Below are positions 42,560 through 50,907 of a stretch of DNA of 64,000 bases, one piece after another; positions within the stretch are counted from its first letter, which is position 1, and every line of letters begins with the position of its first letter. The stretch is from G032773895 sp965248935 (GTDB taxonomy: Bacteria; Pseudomonadota; Gammaproteobacteria; Pseudomonadales; Cellvibrionaceae). Below the pieces are notes generated by a model. That model had not been told where the DNA came from and did no database searches. It saw nothing but the letters and a program-made list of their open reading frames with translations. The stretch covers positions 4,920,006-4,984,005 of the forward strand of contig OZ252214.1 of the NCBI GenBank assembly GCA_965248935.1, in the 5' to 3' direction. The position numbers and the translations under genes were made by a program.

Positions 42560-43708
42560 ATGCCCCAAATTACCCCATTTTCACCACTTGGCAATATGCC
42601 AGTAGATATTTTTCTTAGAGACTACTGGCAAAAAAAACCACTTTTAATTCGACAAGCTTTTCCACATTATCAGTCGCCAATTTCGCCGGATGAACTGGCC
42701 GGTTTTGCATTGGAAGAAGAGATCACATCAAGGCTAATAATCGAAACGCCTTCCGACAACCCACTAAAAAGCAAATGGGAATTGGAGCATGGCCCACTGG
42801 ACGAATTGCGTTTTTCCTCCCTACCCTCTAGCCACTGGACTCTATTAGTTCAAAACGTAGACAGCTTTGATGAAGGCGCCAATACCCTTTTAGATGCATT
42901 TAGTTTTATCCCAAACTGGCGGCTAGATGATGTGATGATTAGCTATGCGGAAGACCAGGGCAGTGTAGGGCCACATTTCGATTATTACGATGTCTTTTTA
43001 CTGCAAGCCCACGGAAAACGCCACTGGAAAACCGGGCAGATGTGCGACGCACACTCTGCCTTGGTTGCAGATGTCCCAATGCAAATTCTTACCGAATTTC
43101 AACAGGAGAATGAATGGCTACTTGAACCCGGAGATATGCTCTATTTGCCTCCACAACTGGCTCACTGGGGTATCGCTAAAGGAGAATGCATGACTTATTC
43201 CATCGGTTTTAGAGCCCCTAGCCACAGCGACATCCTTCTCGATTTTTGCCAAGATGTAGCCTCAAAACTCAATCAAGACCAGCGCTATAAAGATTCAAAC
43301 CTACACAATGCACAACACCCAGGCGAAATAGACGATAGCGTTATCGAAACCTTGCAGGGCATTATTGAAACATTTAGCCAAAATAAAGATTTACTCGCCC
43401 AGTGGTTTGGTGAATATATGTCGCGCCCTAACGCGCCAATGGATATTGCCCCTTTCGACCCCCTTTTATTTGAACAGCTAGAAGAAGTGGGTATTTTTAG
43501 GCTCTCACCCTATGCCCGCGCCGCCTTTTATAGGGTTTCCAGCAACGACTCTTATTTGTTTGTAAACAATTATTCTTGGAGTTGCTCTCTCGCCTTGGCT
43601 AAAACACTCAGCGAATACGCGGATATAAAATGGTCTAGCCTAACCAATAGTGACCTCGACATTATTAAGGAACTTGCTGAATTAGGTGTACTTGTCGCTT
43701 ATGAATAA
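42560..43708 (+). CDS. roxA: Ribosomal protein L16 arginine hydroxylase (JmjC/cupin oxygenase)
   Basis: 382 residues of the RoxA/YcfD type of 2-oxoglutarate/Fe(II) oxygenase. The N-terminus has FLRDYWQKKPLLIRQAFP. The cupin core has VGPHFDYYDVFLLQAHGKRH (HxD metal ligands in HFD), a distal LAHWG His and then YSIGFRAPS. The C-terminal winged-helix-like region is also present (SPYARAAFY). The family hydroxylates an arginine of ribosomal protein L16. The last codons overlap the start of the next GNAT gene by 8 bases, so the pair is translationally coupled. Confidence 0.92.
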   Translation: MPQITPFSPLGNMPVDIFLRDYWQKKPLLIRQAFPHYQSPISPDELAGFALEEEITSRLIIETPSDNPLKSKWELEHGPLDELRFSSLPSSHWTLLVQNVDSFDEGANTLLDAFSFIPNWRLDDVMISYAEDQGSVGPHFDYYDVFLLQAHGKRHWKTGQMCDAHSALVADVPMQILTEFQQENEWLLEPGDMLYLPPQLAHWGIAKGECMTYSIGFRAPSHSDILLDFCQDVASKLNQDQRYKDSNLHNAQHPGEIDDSVIETLQGIIETFSQNKDLLAQWFGEYMSRPNAPMDIAPFDPLLFEQLEEVGIFRLSPYARAAFYRVSSNDSYLFVNNYSWSCSLALAKTLSEYADIKWSSLTNSDLDIIKELAELGVLVAYE

Positions 43709-44654
43709 AAAACCTGATACCGAAATTGACTACCGCCTTTGTCGCTGGCAAACCCATAAAGCAGACGCTCTTAAAATAAGAGACATTGTTTTCTGCCAAG
43801 AACAAAACGTATCGGAAGAAGATGAACTAGACGGTCTCGATACGCTAGAAAGCACCTATCATTTTATCGCCTTTCACCGGAAGCAACCCATTGCCACAGT
43901 TAGGCTACTTAACTCAGGACAAATAGGACGCCTAGCCGTTCTTAAAAAATATCGAAAACAAGGAATTGGGCTAACTCTGTTAAAAAAAGCAACCGAGGCA
44001 GCGCTTGAACAAAACAAACCCAAAATTTTCGTACATGCTCAAACCCATGCCATAGATTTATACCAAAAAATTGGCTACCGCCAACAGGGGGATATTTTTC
44101 TGGATGCCAATATTGAGCATCAGGAAATGGTATTCAATACTCAGGATTCAAACGCATTCGAATCCTTTTATGCCGATAAAATTATTCGCCTTACCTCCCC
44201 AAGAACACTCTCACAACATATCGCTCAAATTGCCCAGTGCTCCCTAAGGTATCTCGACATTATGTCTCACCACCTAAATAGGGAGATATTTTCAGAAGAG
44301 CGTTTAACACAAACCCTGCTAGATTTTGCACAAACCAGTAGAAATGCTCAAATTCGAATACTGCTTCAAAATTCTAAGTCTCTCTGGAATGGTCACCACA
44401 CTTTGCTCAATTTATCCCACCGTTTGCCAAGTAAAATAGAAATTCGCGTATTAACCGAAGCCCCCCCTAAACCTGAAGCGGGGTATATTTCCGCCGACCT
44501 GCGCCGCCTCGTATATATGAATAACGAAGAAGCCTACGAAGGCTTTGTAAACTATATGGCACCACAGGAAGCGCAGAACTATGTTAAGGAATTCGAGACC
44601 TACTGGCAGCTATACAGTAAAACGGACCCTAACTTAGCTGAAATCAGAATTTAA
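43701..44654 (+). CDS. GNAT acetyltransferase with C-terminal helical domain
   Basis: 317 residues from ATG 43701, which overlaps the roxA stop. The N-terminal ~150 residues are a GNAT domain: IRDIVFCQEQNVSEEDELDG, ATVRLL, IGRLAVLKKYRKQGIGLTLL (acetyl-CoA loop) and the FVHAQTHAIDLYQKIGYRQQ segment. The C-terminal ~160 residues (SLRYLDIMSHHLNREIF...) are a conserved, poorly characterised domain found fused to GNATs in Pseudomonas-like bacteria. Co-translation with roxA suggests a linked role, perhaps in translation or modification. Substrate unknown. The frame also contains an upstream ATG at 43686, which is less likely. Confidence 0.85.
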   Translation: MNKKPDTEIDYRLCRWQTHKADALKIRDIVFCQEQNVSEEDELDGLDTLESTYHFIAFHRKQPIATVRLLNSGQIGRLAVLKKYRKQGIGLTLLKKATEAALEQNKPKIFVHAQTHAIDLYQKIGYRQQGDIFLDANIEHQEMVFNTQDSNAFESFYADKIIRLTSPRTLSQHIAQIAQCSLRYLDIMSHHLNREIFSEERLTQTLLDFAQTSRNAQIRILLQNSKSLWNGHHTLLNLSHRLPSKIEIRVLTEAPPKPEAGYISADLRRLVYMNNEEAYEGFVNYMAPQEAQNYVKEFETYWQLYSKTDPNLAEIRI

Positions 44655-44709
44655 CTTGGAGGGTTTAGCTTAGACGGCTTGGAAGTAGAACGGCCTAAGC
44701 AGAGTACAC

Positions 44710-45024
44710 TTATACATCCACCCCTAACTGACCGCCCTCGTAGGCAACAGCGTATTTTTTCAAGCACGCCAAGGTATTGGCCAAAGGGCCGCAAGCTTTA
44801 CCCGTCGCCAACTGAAATTCAATTCCATGAGCCTTACACCGAATTAGGTTGCCCGGCATCTGTGTTGCATCGACCAACGATACCCCCATATGCGGGCACT
44901 TATTCTCCACCACATAAGGCTGACCCTCCATTTGGATAAGCAATAGCCGATGCCCTGCAATATTAAATGCTTTTTGATACCCGTCGCTCATACGACTTAA
45001 CATTTCCAGTGGGTAAAACGCCAT
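44710..45024 (-). CDS. Rieske-type [2Fe-2S] ferredoxin-like protein
   Basis: 104 residues, a stand-alone Rieske domain. The two cluster motifs are CPHMGVSL and CKAHGIEF (CxH...CxxH), separated by about 17 residues. The N-terminus has RLLLIQMEGQPYVVENKCPH. Such small proteins carry electrons for oxygenases or reductases or act as NirD-like subunits. It is convergent with the GNAT and divergent from pabB. The redox partner is not evident. Confidence 0.88.
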   Translation of the reverse strand: MAFYPLEMLSRMSDGYQKAFNIAGHRLLLIQMEGQPYVVENKCPHMGVSLVDATQMPGNLIRCKAHGIEFQLATGKACGPLANTLACLKKYAVAYEGGQLGVDV

Positions 45025-45089
45025 TGTCCAACACCCTTCAAAAAGTCAGTAATTTTATATCGTAGCAAAAGCCACCAACAAGCACTAAA

Positions 45090-46457
45090 ATGCTCGCTCT
45101 TATCATTTATCATTGCAACCCCAGACTATTCGTGACCAACCAGCTAAGCCTAATAGAACTCCCTTACCTACCCGACTCAACTAGGTACTTCAAGCATATT
45201 GCGCGTATGCCCAGACCCGTATGGTTGGATTCCGCATACCCCGATTATGAAGAGGGTCAGTTTGATATTCTCAGCGCAGCGCCAAGCCACTATTTCGTCA
45301 ACCCAACAATAACAAATATCGAATCGGCCATAGCGCCATTCACCCGCATCAATAAAGAAAAACTCCCCTTTATTGGTGGCGCAATTGGTTACTTTAACTA
45401 CGAATACTCACACACCTATTTCGGCTTGAAACACACAACCCCAAATGAGACCTTAGCGGAAGTGGGTATATATGACTGGGCCATCATATTGGACCACAAA
45501 AATAAATATTGCGTTGCAGTATTTCAACCTAGCTGCCAGAAAGAATTTAAAGACGAAATTACATCGATATTAATGAACACACTGGAACAACATAATATCG
45601 AAGAATACGCTTTTAATATGCCGAGTTTTCATGTGAGTCCATTTGTCGAACGAACATCCAAAGTAAATTACCTAAAAAAAGTGGATAAAATTAAATCACT
45701 CATATTTGCTGGAGATACTTACCAAGTCAATCTTTCTCAAGAATATTACGCAAAATTTAACGGAAGCACCTCTGAAGCTTACCTTACACTCCGTAAAGCA
45801 AGCCCAAGCCCCTATTCTGCGTTTCTTGGTTTTGACCATAGCCATATACTAAGCCTTTCTCCAGAACAATTTATTGCCATCAACCATGGAAAAGCATCTA
45901 CACAGCCAATAAAAGGCACGATTGCCCGGCTTAACGACGTCGAGGCAGATTCAGCCAATAAAAAATTATTACTTGAAAGTGATAAGAACCATGCTGAAAA
46001 TTTAATGATTGTTGATCTATTAAGAAATGACTTTAATAAAGTCTGCCTGCCTTATACCGTCAAAACAGAATATTTGTTTACACTTAAATCCTTTACCAAT
46101 GTTCATCATTTAGTAAGCAAAGTGAGCGGAACAATTTCTCCAGATGTAAGCAACCTAACGTTTTTTATGAATTGCTTCCCAGGAGGCTCCATTACCGGCG
46201 CCCCAAAAAAAAGAGCGATGGAAATAATTGATACAATAGAAGACCATAAGCGAGGAATATATTGCGGCAGTATTTTTTATTTAAGTGCCTGCGGAAAAAT
46301 GGACTCCAATATTACTATTCGAACGCTTAAAATTAAGGGAAATACTATTCACTGCTATGGAGGCGGCGGCATTGTTGCAGATTCGATTAATACGGAAGAG
46401 TACGAAGAGTCCGTACAAAAAGTAAAAAACCTTATGGATGCATTAGCCGCAAATTAA
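45090..46457 (+). CDS. pabB: Aminodeoxychorismate synthase component I
   Basis: 455 residues of the chorismate-binding family. Motifs: FAGDTYQVNLSQEY, SPEQFI, QPIKGT, ENLMIVDLLRNDF, HHLVSKVSG, CFPGGSITGAPKKRAMEIID and RGIYCGSIFYL, then CYGGGGIVADS. The DLLRNDF and GGSITGAPK segments build the chorismate site. The PIKGT form (not the PIAGT of AsTrpE) supports PabB over TrpE. It makes 4-amino-4-deoxychorismate for folate with PabA from elsewhere. ATG 45090 is used here; the in-frame GTG near 45132 would match the usual family N-terminus (SLIELPYLPDSTRYF) better. Confidence 0.9.
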   Translation: MLALIIYHCNPRLFVTNQLSLIELPYLPDSTRYFKHIARMPRPVWLDSAYPDYEEGQFDILSAAPSHYFVNPTITNIESAIAPFTRINKEKLPFIGGAIGYFNYEYSHTYFGLKHTTPNETLAEVGIYDWAIILDHKNKYCVAVFQPSCQKEFKDEITSILMNTLEQHNIEEYAFNMPSFHVSPFVERTSKVNYLKKVDKIKSLIFAGDTYQVNLSQEYYAKFNGSTSEAYLTLRKASPSPYSAFLGFDHSHILSLSPEQFIAINHGKASTQPIKGTIARLNDVEADSANKKLLLESDKNHAENLMIVDLLRNDFNKVCLPYTVKTEYLFTLKSFTNVHHLVSKVSGTISPDVSNLTFFMNCFPGGSITGAPKKRAMEIIDTIEDHKRGIYCGSIFYLSACGKMDSNITIRTLKIKGNTIHCYGGGGIVADSINTEEYEESVQKVKNLMDALAAN

Positions 46458-46805
46458 CTTACCCACAATAAACTCTTTTTAATCTAGGCCCAGCACACCT
46501 TGTAAAAAACCATCTAAATAAAAAGGTTATTTACACAATAATTATTAAAATTTCGTTAAATAATAAGAAATTGTCCTATATTTTCAAACGACACGGACAA
46601 ATATCCGTTAATCTGCCTTCATTCTTTCCTTTTTCATACTCCTTTATTATCCAATGTATGTACTATACTCTAGGGCTTAAACAAAACTAACCAAACCCTA
46701 TTTAACAAGTAATTACCACCTAATCAACGACCACTTCCTTTGTTGAGGTCAGATTAGTACAATTCAAATTAGTACAATACTAGTACAACAAAAAACCACG
46801 ATAAG
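46458..46805. other. Upstream region of the GH16-like gene
   Basis: About 350 AT-rich bases without a gene. The last 50 bases carry three copies of a TAGTACAA motif listed separately. No coding frame is supported. Confidence 0.5.
46754..46789 (+). promoter_or_regulatory. Triple TAGTACAA direct repeat upstream of the GH16-like gene
   Basis: TTAGTACAA at 46754-46762 and 46769-46777, then CTAGTACAAC at 46780-46789, end 16 bases before the ATG. The 11-mer ACTAGTACAAC recurs at 48158-48168 upstream of the membrane-bound regulator. Regularly spaced copies next to a start codon suggest a regulator-binding array. The identity of the regulator is inferred. Confidence 0.45.
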
Positions 46806-47771
46806 ATGAAAGCAAAAATGAAAAAAGTGAAAATATATTTCAAACCATTCACTGGAGTAGTATTGGGGCTAGCAACAATACTTTTATTTATCCCCTCTTG
46901 CGGTAAAGACGCACCAAAACAACAGACAAGCACAGGGGAAGAAGAACTTATCTTTTTTGATGATTTTAGCTACACAAATACAACTGAATTCACCAGTAAT
47001 GGCTGGCAAATTCGTTCAGGTAGAGGTCACCCAGGGGAACAAGAGGCCACCTGGGACGACAACAGTATTTCATTTCATAATGTAGATAACATCTCACTTA
47101 TGCGCCTAAGCTCAACAACCGATGGCACAGCGGCAAATACAACCCAATCCCAAGTTTGCCACATCAGAAAATACCGAGAAGGCACCTACGCAGCGCGTGT
47201 ATTTTTCCGCGACGAACCCGTAGTAGGCCCCAATGGCGATGAGGTCACCCAAACCTTTTACACCATCAGCCCACTGCAAGCCCCCATGGATTTAAACTAC
47301 AGCGAATTAGATTTTGAATACCTCGTAAACGGTGGCTGGGATCACCGCCAAGCCCTATGGATAACCTCATGGGAAACCTTCCAACACGACCCCTGGACAA
47401 TGGATAATCTTCATGGACAAGTAGAAAAAAGTTATGCCGGCTGGCATACACTTGTTATTCAAGCGACAAATAATCAAGTTACTTATTTTGTCGATGGTGA
47501 AGTATTCTTCCAACACGGCGAAAAAGTCTTCCCGGAAGACTCTATGTCCATCAACTTTAACCAATGGTTTATTCGCACAGGTTATGGGAAAAACATTGGC
47601 GTCTTTCGTGAATACCAAGAGGATGTGGATTGGGTCTTCTTCCAAAAAGATACCGAGCTGACGCCTGCGGAAATCGAAGAGAAAGTGGCATTATTTAAAA
47701 CACAAGCCATCGCCTTTAATGACGACGTGCCCGTTTGGTCTCCAGAAGTAGACTCCCCCTGTTCTCTATAA
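46806..47771 (+). CDS. GH16-like secreted lipoprotein
   Basis: 321 residues. A lipoprotein signal (hydrophobic GVVLGLATILLFIPSC, Cys about residue 32) is followed by a jelly-roll beta-glucanase-like domain. LNYSELDFEYL matches the GH16 catalytic pattern ExDxE (ELDFE), and GWHTLVIQATNNQVTYFVDG is the typical GH16 strand pair. Members cut beta-glucans, agarose or carrageenan. The exact substrate cannot be read here. Putative operator repeats lie just upstream, and a membrane-bound regulator follows. An alternative is a carbohydrate-binding laminin-G-like lectin. The ELDFE motif favours a hydrolase. Confidence 0.72.
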   Translation: MKAKMKKVKIYFKPFTGVVLGLATILLFIPSCGKDAPKQQTSTGEEELIFFDDFSYTNTTEFTSNGWQIRSGRGHPGEQEATWDDNSISFHNVDNISLMRLSSTTDGTAANTTQSQVCHIRKYREGTYAARVFFRDEPVVGPNGDEVTQTFYTISPLQAPMDLNYSELDFEYLVNGGWDHRQALWITSWETFQHDPWTMDNLHGQVEKSYAGWHTLVIQATNNQVTYFVDGEVFFQHGEKVFPEDSMSINFNQWFIRTGYGKNIGVFREYQEDVDWVFFQKDTELTPAEIEEKVALFKTQAIAFNDDVPVWSPEVDSPCSL

Positions 47772-47798
47772 CCCCCCTAGCTTATAAACTGATTGTGA

Positions 47799-47821
47799 AG
47801 GGGCATACGTTGTATGCCCCT
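47799..47821 (+). terminator. Hairpin after the GH16-like gene
   Basis: AGGGGCATAC and GTATGCCCCT form a perfect 10-bp stem with a 3-base loop 28 bases after the stop codon. The following T-tract is weak, so it may be a terminator or an mRNA-stabilising hairpin. Confidence 0.6.
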
Positions 47822-48284
47822 CCATCTCAGTATTTTGTTAGCGTTTTTAAGGCAAACACGGATTTTCGTTCAGCGGCAAGAAAAGCATCGCTATTACCCA
47901 GTGATATTTTTCGATTTTTTAGACTGTAAGTAAGTTTATTAATCATACATTCCTCCTCATTATTAACATTCAAACTCAATAAGGTATACGTTAACTTGAA
48001 TATTTTTATAGTCTAATTTTTTTATTACGCCCTCTCTCACACCAAACATAAATTTAAACACTTAAATATTGGCGCAAAGCCCCATATGCGTATGTCTAAA
48101 ATTGCATATCAACCTATAGAAAAGGCTCCAACCACATACAAACTCCTTGAAAACTTGACTAGTACAACTTTCGCTGTAAACATGGCTCTAAATCCACTGA
48201 AAAAATGGGGATAAAATTTTAATCTTGGGCGCTGGCAGCGGTCTAACAATGTGTCAGGCACTTTATCAAAATTAAGTTAGCAAT
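47822..48284. other. Intergenic region before the membrane regulator
   Basis: About 460 bases with no supported gene. It holds the ACTAGTACAAC motif at 48158-48168, shared with the GH16-like promoter. The motif lies 117 bases upstream of the regulator start. Confidence 0.45.
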
Positions 48285-49214
48285 ATGACCCCTTATGTAC
48301 TTCCAAGCCTATTTGCACTATCTCTAAAGATAGTGCTTATAGGCATAAGTCAAAAGCAACTTTTAAAAATCAACCCAGTTTTATTGGCTTTATTTTTGTC
48401 CTTACTTGGGCTGAATATATGTGAACTATTAAGTTTCTTGGGTGACAACATTAAAGGCATAGCGCTTATCATTATAAAGTTTTACACCCTGTTTGCTTTA
48501 AGTACTTCTTTTTTAATGCTTTCTTATTCTTTGGATTTATATAAAAAGTTATCACTGACTGTTTCACTGTTTTTGGGGGCTTTATTTTGCACCTGTTCGA
48601 TTATTCTTTTTGTGCCAAAATTAACAATATTAGATGTGCAAAGCATTGGCTATTCATTAACTCGAATTCCAGGGCCATTCTACTTTATACTGCAAATTGC
48701 TTTAGCACTAAGCCTGTTGGGCACTATCGGGGTTAATATTACGAGTATTATACGCCCCATCTCTGAGCAAGCAAAAAGACGCTCTTTAATCTTCTTAATT
48801 TCGATCAGCCCGGTGATCTTTACAGGTTTAACTGTTATTTTACTAATGGCTATGGGGGCAAAGATAAATGGCATAATATTTGTTTCCTTAGCCGTCATAG
48901 TGACACTTTGGGTACTTATTTACTTAACGTTAATGACAGAGAGAAAAGAGAATTTGTACCATTTTATGGCCTTGCTCCCAGCTTCTCGTGAGCAACGCTT
49001 TATTTTACAAATGAGTGAATTTTTAGACAGGCCGGATATGGGAGTAAAAGAAGCTATGGCAACCTTAGAGCAAGAATTATATTATCAAGTATTACTTAAG
49101 ACGGGTAATAATAAATCTAAAGCAGCTAATATTATTGGTGTTTCCAGACAGACATTATTGCGACGATACAAAGATATGCCTGAAGTTTACCAAAAGTTCA
49201 AAGATAAAAAATAA
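48285..49214 (+). CDS. Membrane-bound transcriptional regulator (multi-TM plus Fis-type HTH)
   Basis: 309 residues. The first ~225 residues make about seven hydrophobic helices (for example LFALSLKIVLIGIS, LLALFLSLLGLNICELLSFL, LLGTIGVNITSII, GIIFVSLAVIVTLWVLIYLT). The cytosolic tail ends in a Fis/NtrC-type helix-turn-helix, NKSKAANIIGVSRQTLLRRYK. This is a one-component design in which the sensor sits in the membrane and the DNA-binding domain on the inside. No kinase domain is present. It follows the GH16-like gene, and both upstream regions carry ACTAGTACAAC, so it may sense a breakdown product and control that gene. This is inference. Confidence 0.75.
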   Translation: MTPYVLPSLFALSLKIVLIGISQKQLLKINPVLLALFLSLLGLNICELLSFLGDNIKGIALIIIKFYTLFALSTSFLMLSYSLDLYKKLSLTVSLFLGALFCTCSIILFVPKLTILDVQSIGYSLTRIPGPFYFILQIALALSLLGTIGVNITSIIRPISEQAKRRSLIFLISISPVIFTGLTVILLMAMGAKINGIIFVSLAVIVTLWVLIYLTLMTERKENLYHFMALLPASREQRFILQMSEFLDRPDMGVKEAMATLEQELYYQVLLKTGNNKSKAANIIGVSRQTLLRRYKDMPEVYQKFKDKK

Positions 49215-49768
49215 AAAATGGCGCCATTTAATACCCCACATTCTAAAATCAAGTGCATCGCCCTGTAAACGTTGGAAGGTGCCTTCCGACATAGTCATAC
49301 CCTCACGCGGCCCAATTTAATTCAACCGACCCGATTATGAAAGTAAGCACAAATCCAATAACATCGCACCCTTTATGCGGTAAATGTTGGAAGGCGCCTA
49401 CGGCTTTTCCAACCTACGGGGTAGGTTTAATTTAGTCTGGCGTACGGTTGTGACTCAACACAAAACCATATAAAACAACATGTTACATGGCTTCTCTTGA
49501 ATTTAAGGCCATCATTCTCGACTCACTACACAGAGTCTTTTGTGCTAGAAGGAGAAACAGGCAAACAACCGACAAGTACATAACCATAGCCAAATCTATA
49601 TCTCTTGAGTCTAAAAAGGCATATGCAAGAAAAAGCCGTTCAAGTAACTATATTGCCAGTATGCGCTTAAGAAGGCATTAAAATCAGTAAACCTGCTAAT
49701 ACCTCATCCACCACAACCAAAGCTCAATTAATCACCAAATACAAGGCATCTGCTAGCGTATAACAGCT
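49215..49768. other. Decayed intergenic region with REP copy B
   Basis: No intact gene recognised. The 49487-49681 plus-strand frame (64 residues, Arg/Lys/Ser-rich) has no recognisable family or good ribosome-binding site and is probably not a real gene. The 49294-49433 segment is a dispersed repeat. A hairpin GTTGGAAGG/CCTTCCGAC lies at 49271-49290. Confidence 0.45.
49294..49433 (-). repeat. REP/MITE-like dispersed element, copy B (inverted)
   Basis: About 140 bases from GTCATACCCTCAC to GTAGGTTTAATTT. It is the inverted counterpart of 40386-40524 and includes the same GTTGGAAGGCGCC...TTCCAAC and AACCTAC/GTAGGTT hairpins. The two copies flank the 40.5-49.3 kb block in opposite orientations. 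Confidence 0.85.
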
Positions 49769-50020
49769 ATGGTTGATAAATACGGCACCGATGGTGCCCC
49801 AGCCTGTTATCCAAACTCATCGAGACTAATCAACCTTCTTAATATTAGAGAGGCTGAGCGAGAGATAACTACACTCGATTTTGCAATATGAACCGCATTA
49901 CAGCAGAAGCGGGAAAGCTTTTTGAAAAACTTGCCGATTTGGATTATCTGGCTAATTTGGATAAACCCAATTTAGTTATTCAATAAGCGTATGTGAATCT
50001 TAATTTCATATTCAAAATAG
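49769..50020 (+). pseudogene. Fic-family adenylyltransferase remnant
   Basis: Two short overlapping frames preserve pieces of a Fic protein. 49769-49891 encodes VDKYGTDGAPACYPNSSRL, LLNIREAEREITTLDFA, the usual Fic N-terminus (DKYGTG..YCYPN, LNI..AERE). 49888-49986 encodes NRITAEAGKLFEKLADLDYL, a mid-protein Fic helix. About 60 residues between them are missing, and the following AYVNLNF region lacks an intact HPFx(D/E)GNGR motif. The gene is broken by a deletion, frameshift and stop, and no AMPylation activity is expected. Intact Fic proteins AMPylate targets and are common toxins. The homology is from remembered family features. Confidence 0.6.
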
Positions 50021-50342
50021 GCGTTATGATGGTATCGGCGAAGCTTGGTATCAAATTCTATATCCGTGGTTATAAGTCATAACATTGCTTTTCACGCCAA
50101 AACTTGGCCTTTTGTGTCATTTGCACATATTGGGGCTGACCTTCCAACAGGTCTAATTTATTAACTACAAGACAAAGATCATCCATTGATTAATGTTGAA
50201 TATAAAAATGAGTGTTCTTGATCTAATGGCAAAGCTGAAGCAATTCGCACCTTTAATGACCAAGACGAAGTTTAAAATACGATGACGAATACTATTTCTT
50301 TTCCAGAAGTTGTTAAAAACGAATCCCTACCACATAATCTTC
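50021..50342. other. Degenerate coding-like stretch
   Basis: A plus-strand frame around 50090-50275 reads like protein (HAKTWPFVSFAHIGADLPTG, then DKDHPLINVEYKNECS and NGKAEAIRTFNDQDEV) but has two in-frame stops. Probably a dead gene of unknown family. Confidence 0.3.
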
Positions 50343-50412
50343 GCTACCTAGCCTCAAGTCAAGGGGAGATCAAATCTGACGCTACGCGCCCTTGACTGAG
50401 GGGCTAGGTAGC
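50343..50412. repeat. Long imperfect inverted repeat, shared core with 4.17 kb
   Basis: GCTACCTAGCCTCAAGTC at the left and a matching GACTGAGGGGCTAGGTAGC at the right form an imperfect ~23-bp stem. The loop and right arm contain GACGCTACGC and GCCCTTGACTGA, also found near 4171-4192. It looks like a REP-type extragenic palindrome. Confidence 0.65.
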
Positions 50413-50526
50413 AAAGGCCGGTTTATCATGGATTCGATGGAAAATTCTGATTTAACCACTAGAACAATCAACTGTCTAGAACGCATTATTTCAGCTTTTA
50501 GTTCTCAAAAACATTCAGGTAAACTT

Positions 50527-50837
50527 TTATTTTTTTCTTGATGTTTTCATAGAAGTACGAACCCATTTATCCCAAAATTTCTTAATATTCCCGCCTGTAT
50601 CCCAAGCATCCCTTCGTCCCTAGTAAATTTCCGTCAGGATGAATATCAAACCTATGTCGAGAGGTTGAAAACTTGGGCGTCAATGGTATACATACCATCG
50701 CATACCGTCTAGTATGCGGCTCCTTTGTCGTACCCTCCGGTTACAACATCGTATTCCAATCCATCCCATTTAAGCTTTCCCATCATCCTTGATCCTTTGC
50801 CTATCTGTGTTTTTATAAATGTTATATTGCCAGCCAC
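50527..50837 (-). pseudogene. Broken L,D-transpeptidase-like gene
   Basis: Successive minus-strand segments in different frames read GKLKWDGLEYDVVTGGYDKG, then DGMYTIDAQVFNLST, then GFDIHPDGNLLGTKGCLGI, then DTGGNIKKFWDKWVRTSMK. The FDIHPDGN..GTKGC string matches the catalytic His/Cys signature of YkuD/DUF2778-type L,D-transpeptidase folds. Several frameshifts separate the parts, so no full protein can be made. Such enzymes include peptidoglycan-targeting effectors. The lipoprotein gene just upstream (50908-51375) could be a former immunity partner. Frame reconstruction was done by hand. Confidence 0.6.
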
Positions 50838-50838
50838 G

Positions 50839-50904
50839 CTATTCTTCCTCCAATATCATTTGAATATCTTCTACTGAAAAAGTGAGCTTTTCCGCTGTAT
50901 CCAT
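50839..50904 (-). CDS. Very short ORF between lipoprotein gene and pseudogene
   Basis: A 21-codon frame, MDTAEKLTFSVEDIQMILEE plus one Glu, starts 3 bases after the 50908 gene's stop and ends just before the pseudogene's GTG. A GGAGGAAG string at its 3' end would serve as a ribosome-binding site for the pseudogene. It may be a leader peptide or the broken N-terminus of the same gene. Confidence 0.3.
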   Translation of the reverse strand: MDTAEKLTFSVEDIQMILEEE

Positions 50905-50907
50905 AAA

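Noticed and set aside
45090..46457. Anthranilate synthase TrpE
   Set aside because: The PIKGT motif, lack of TrpE feedback-site features and absence of trp neighbours favour PabB.
49487..49681. Small basic protein as a Fic antitoxin
   Set aside because: No inhibitory-helix motif ((S/T)xxxE(G/N)) or ribosome-binding site could be seen, and the sequence looks non-coding.
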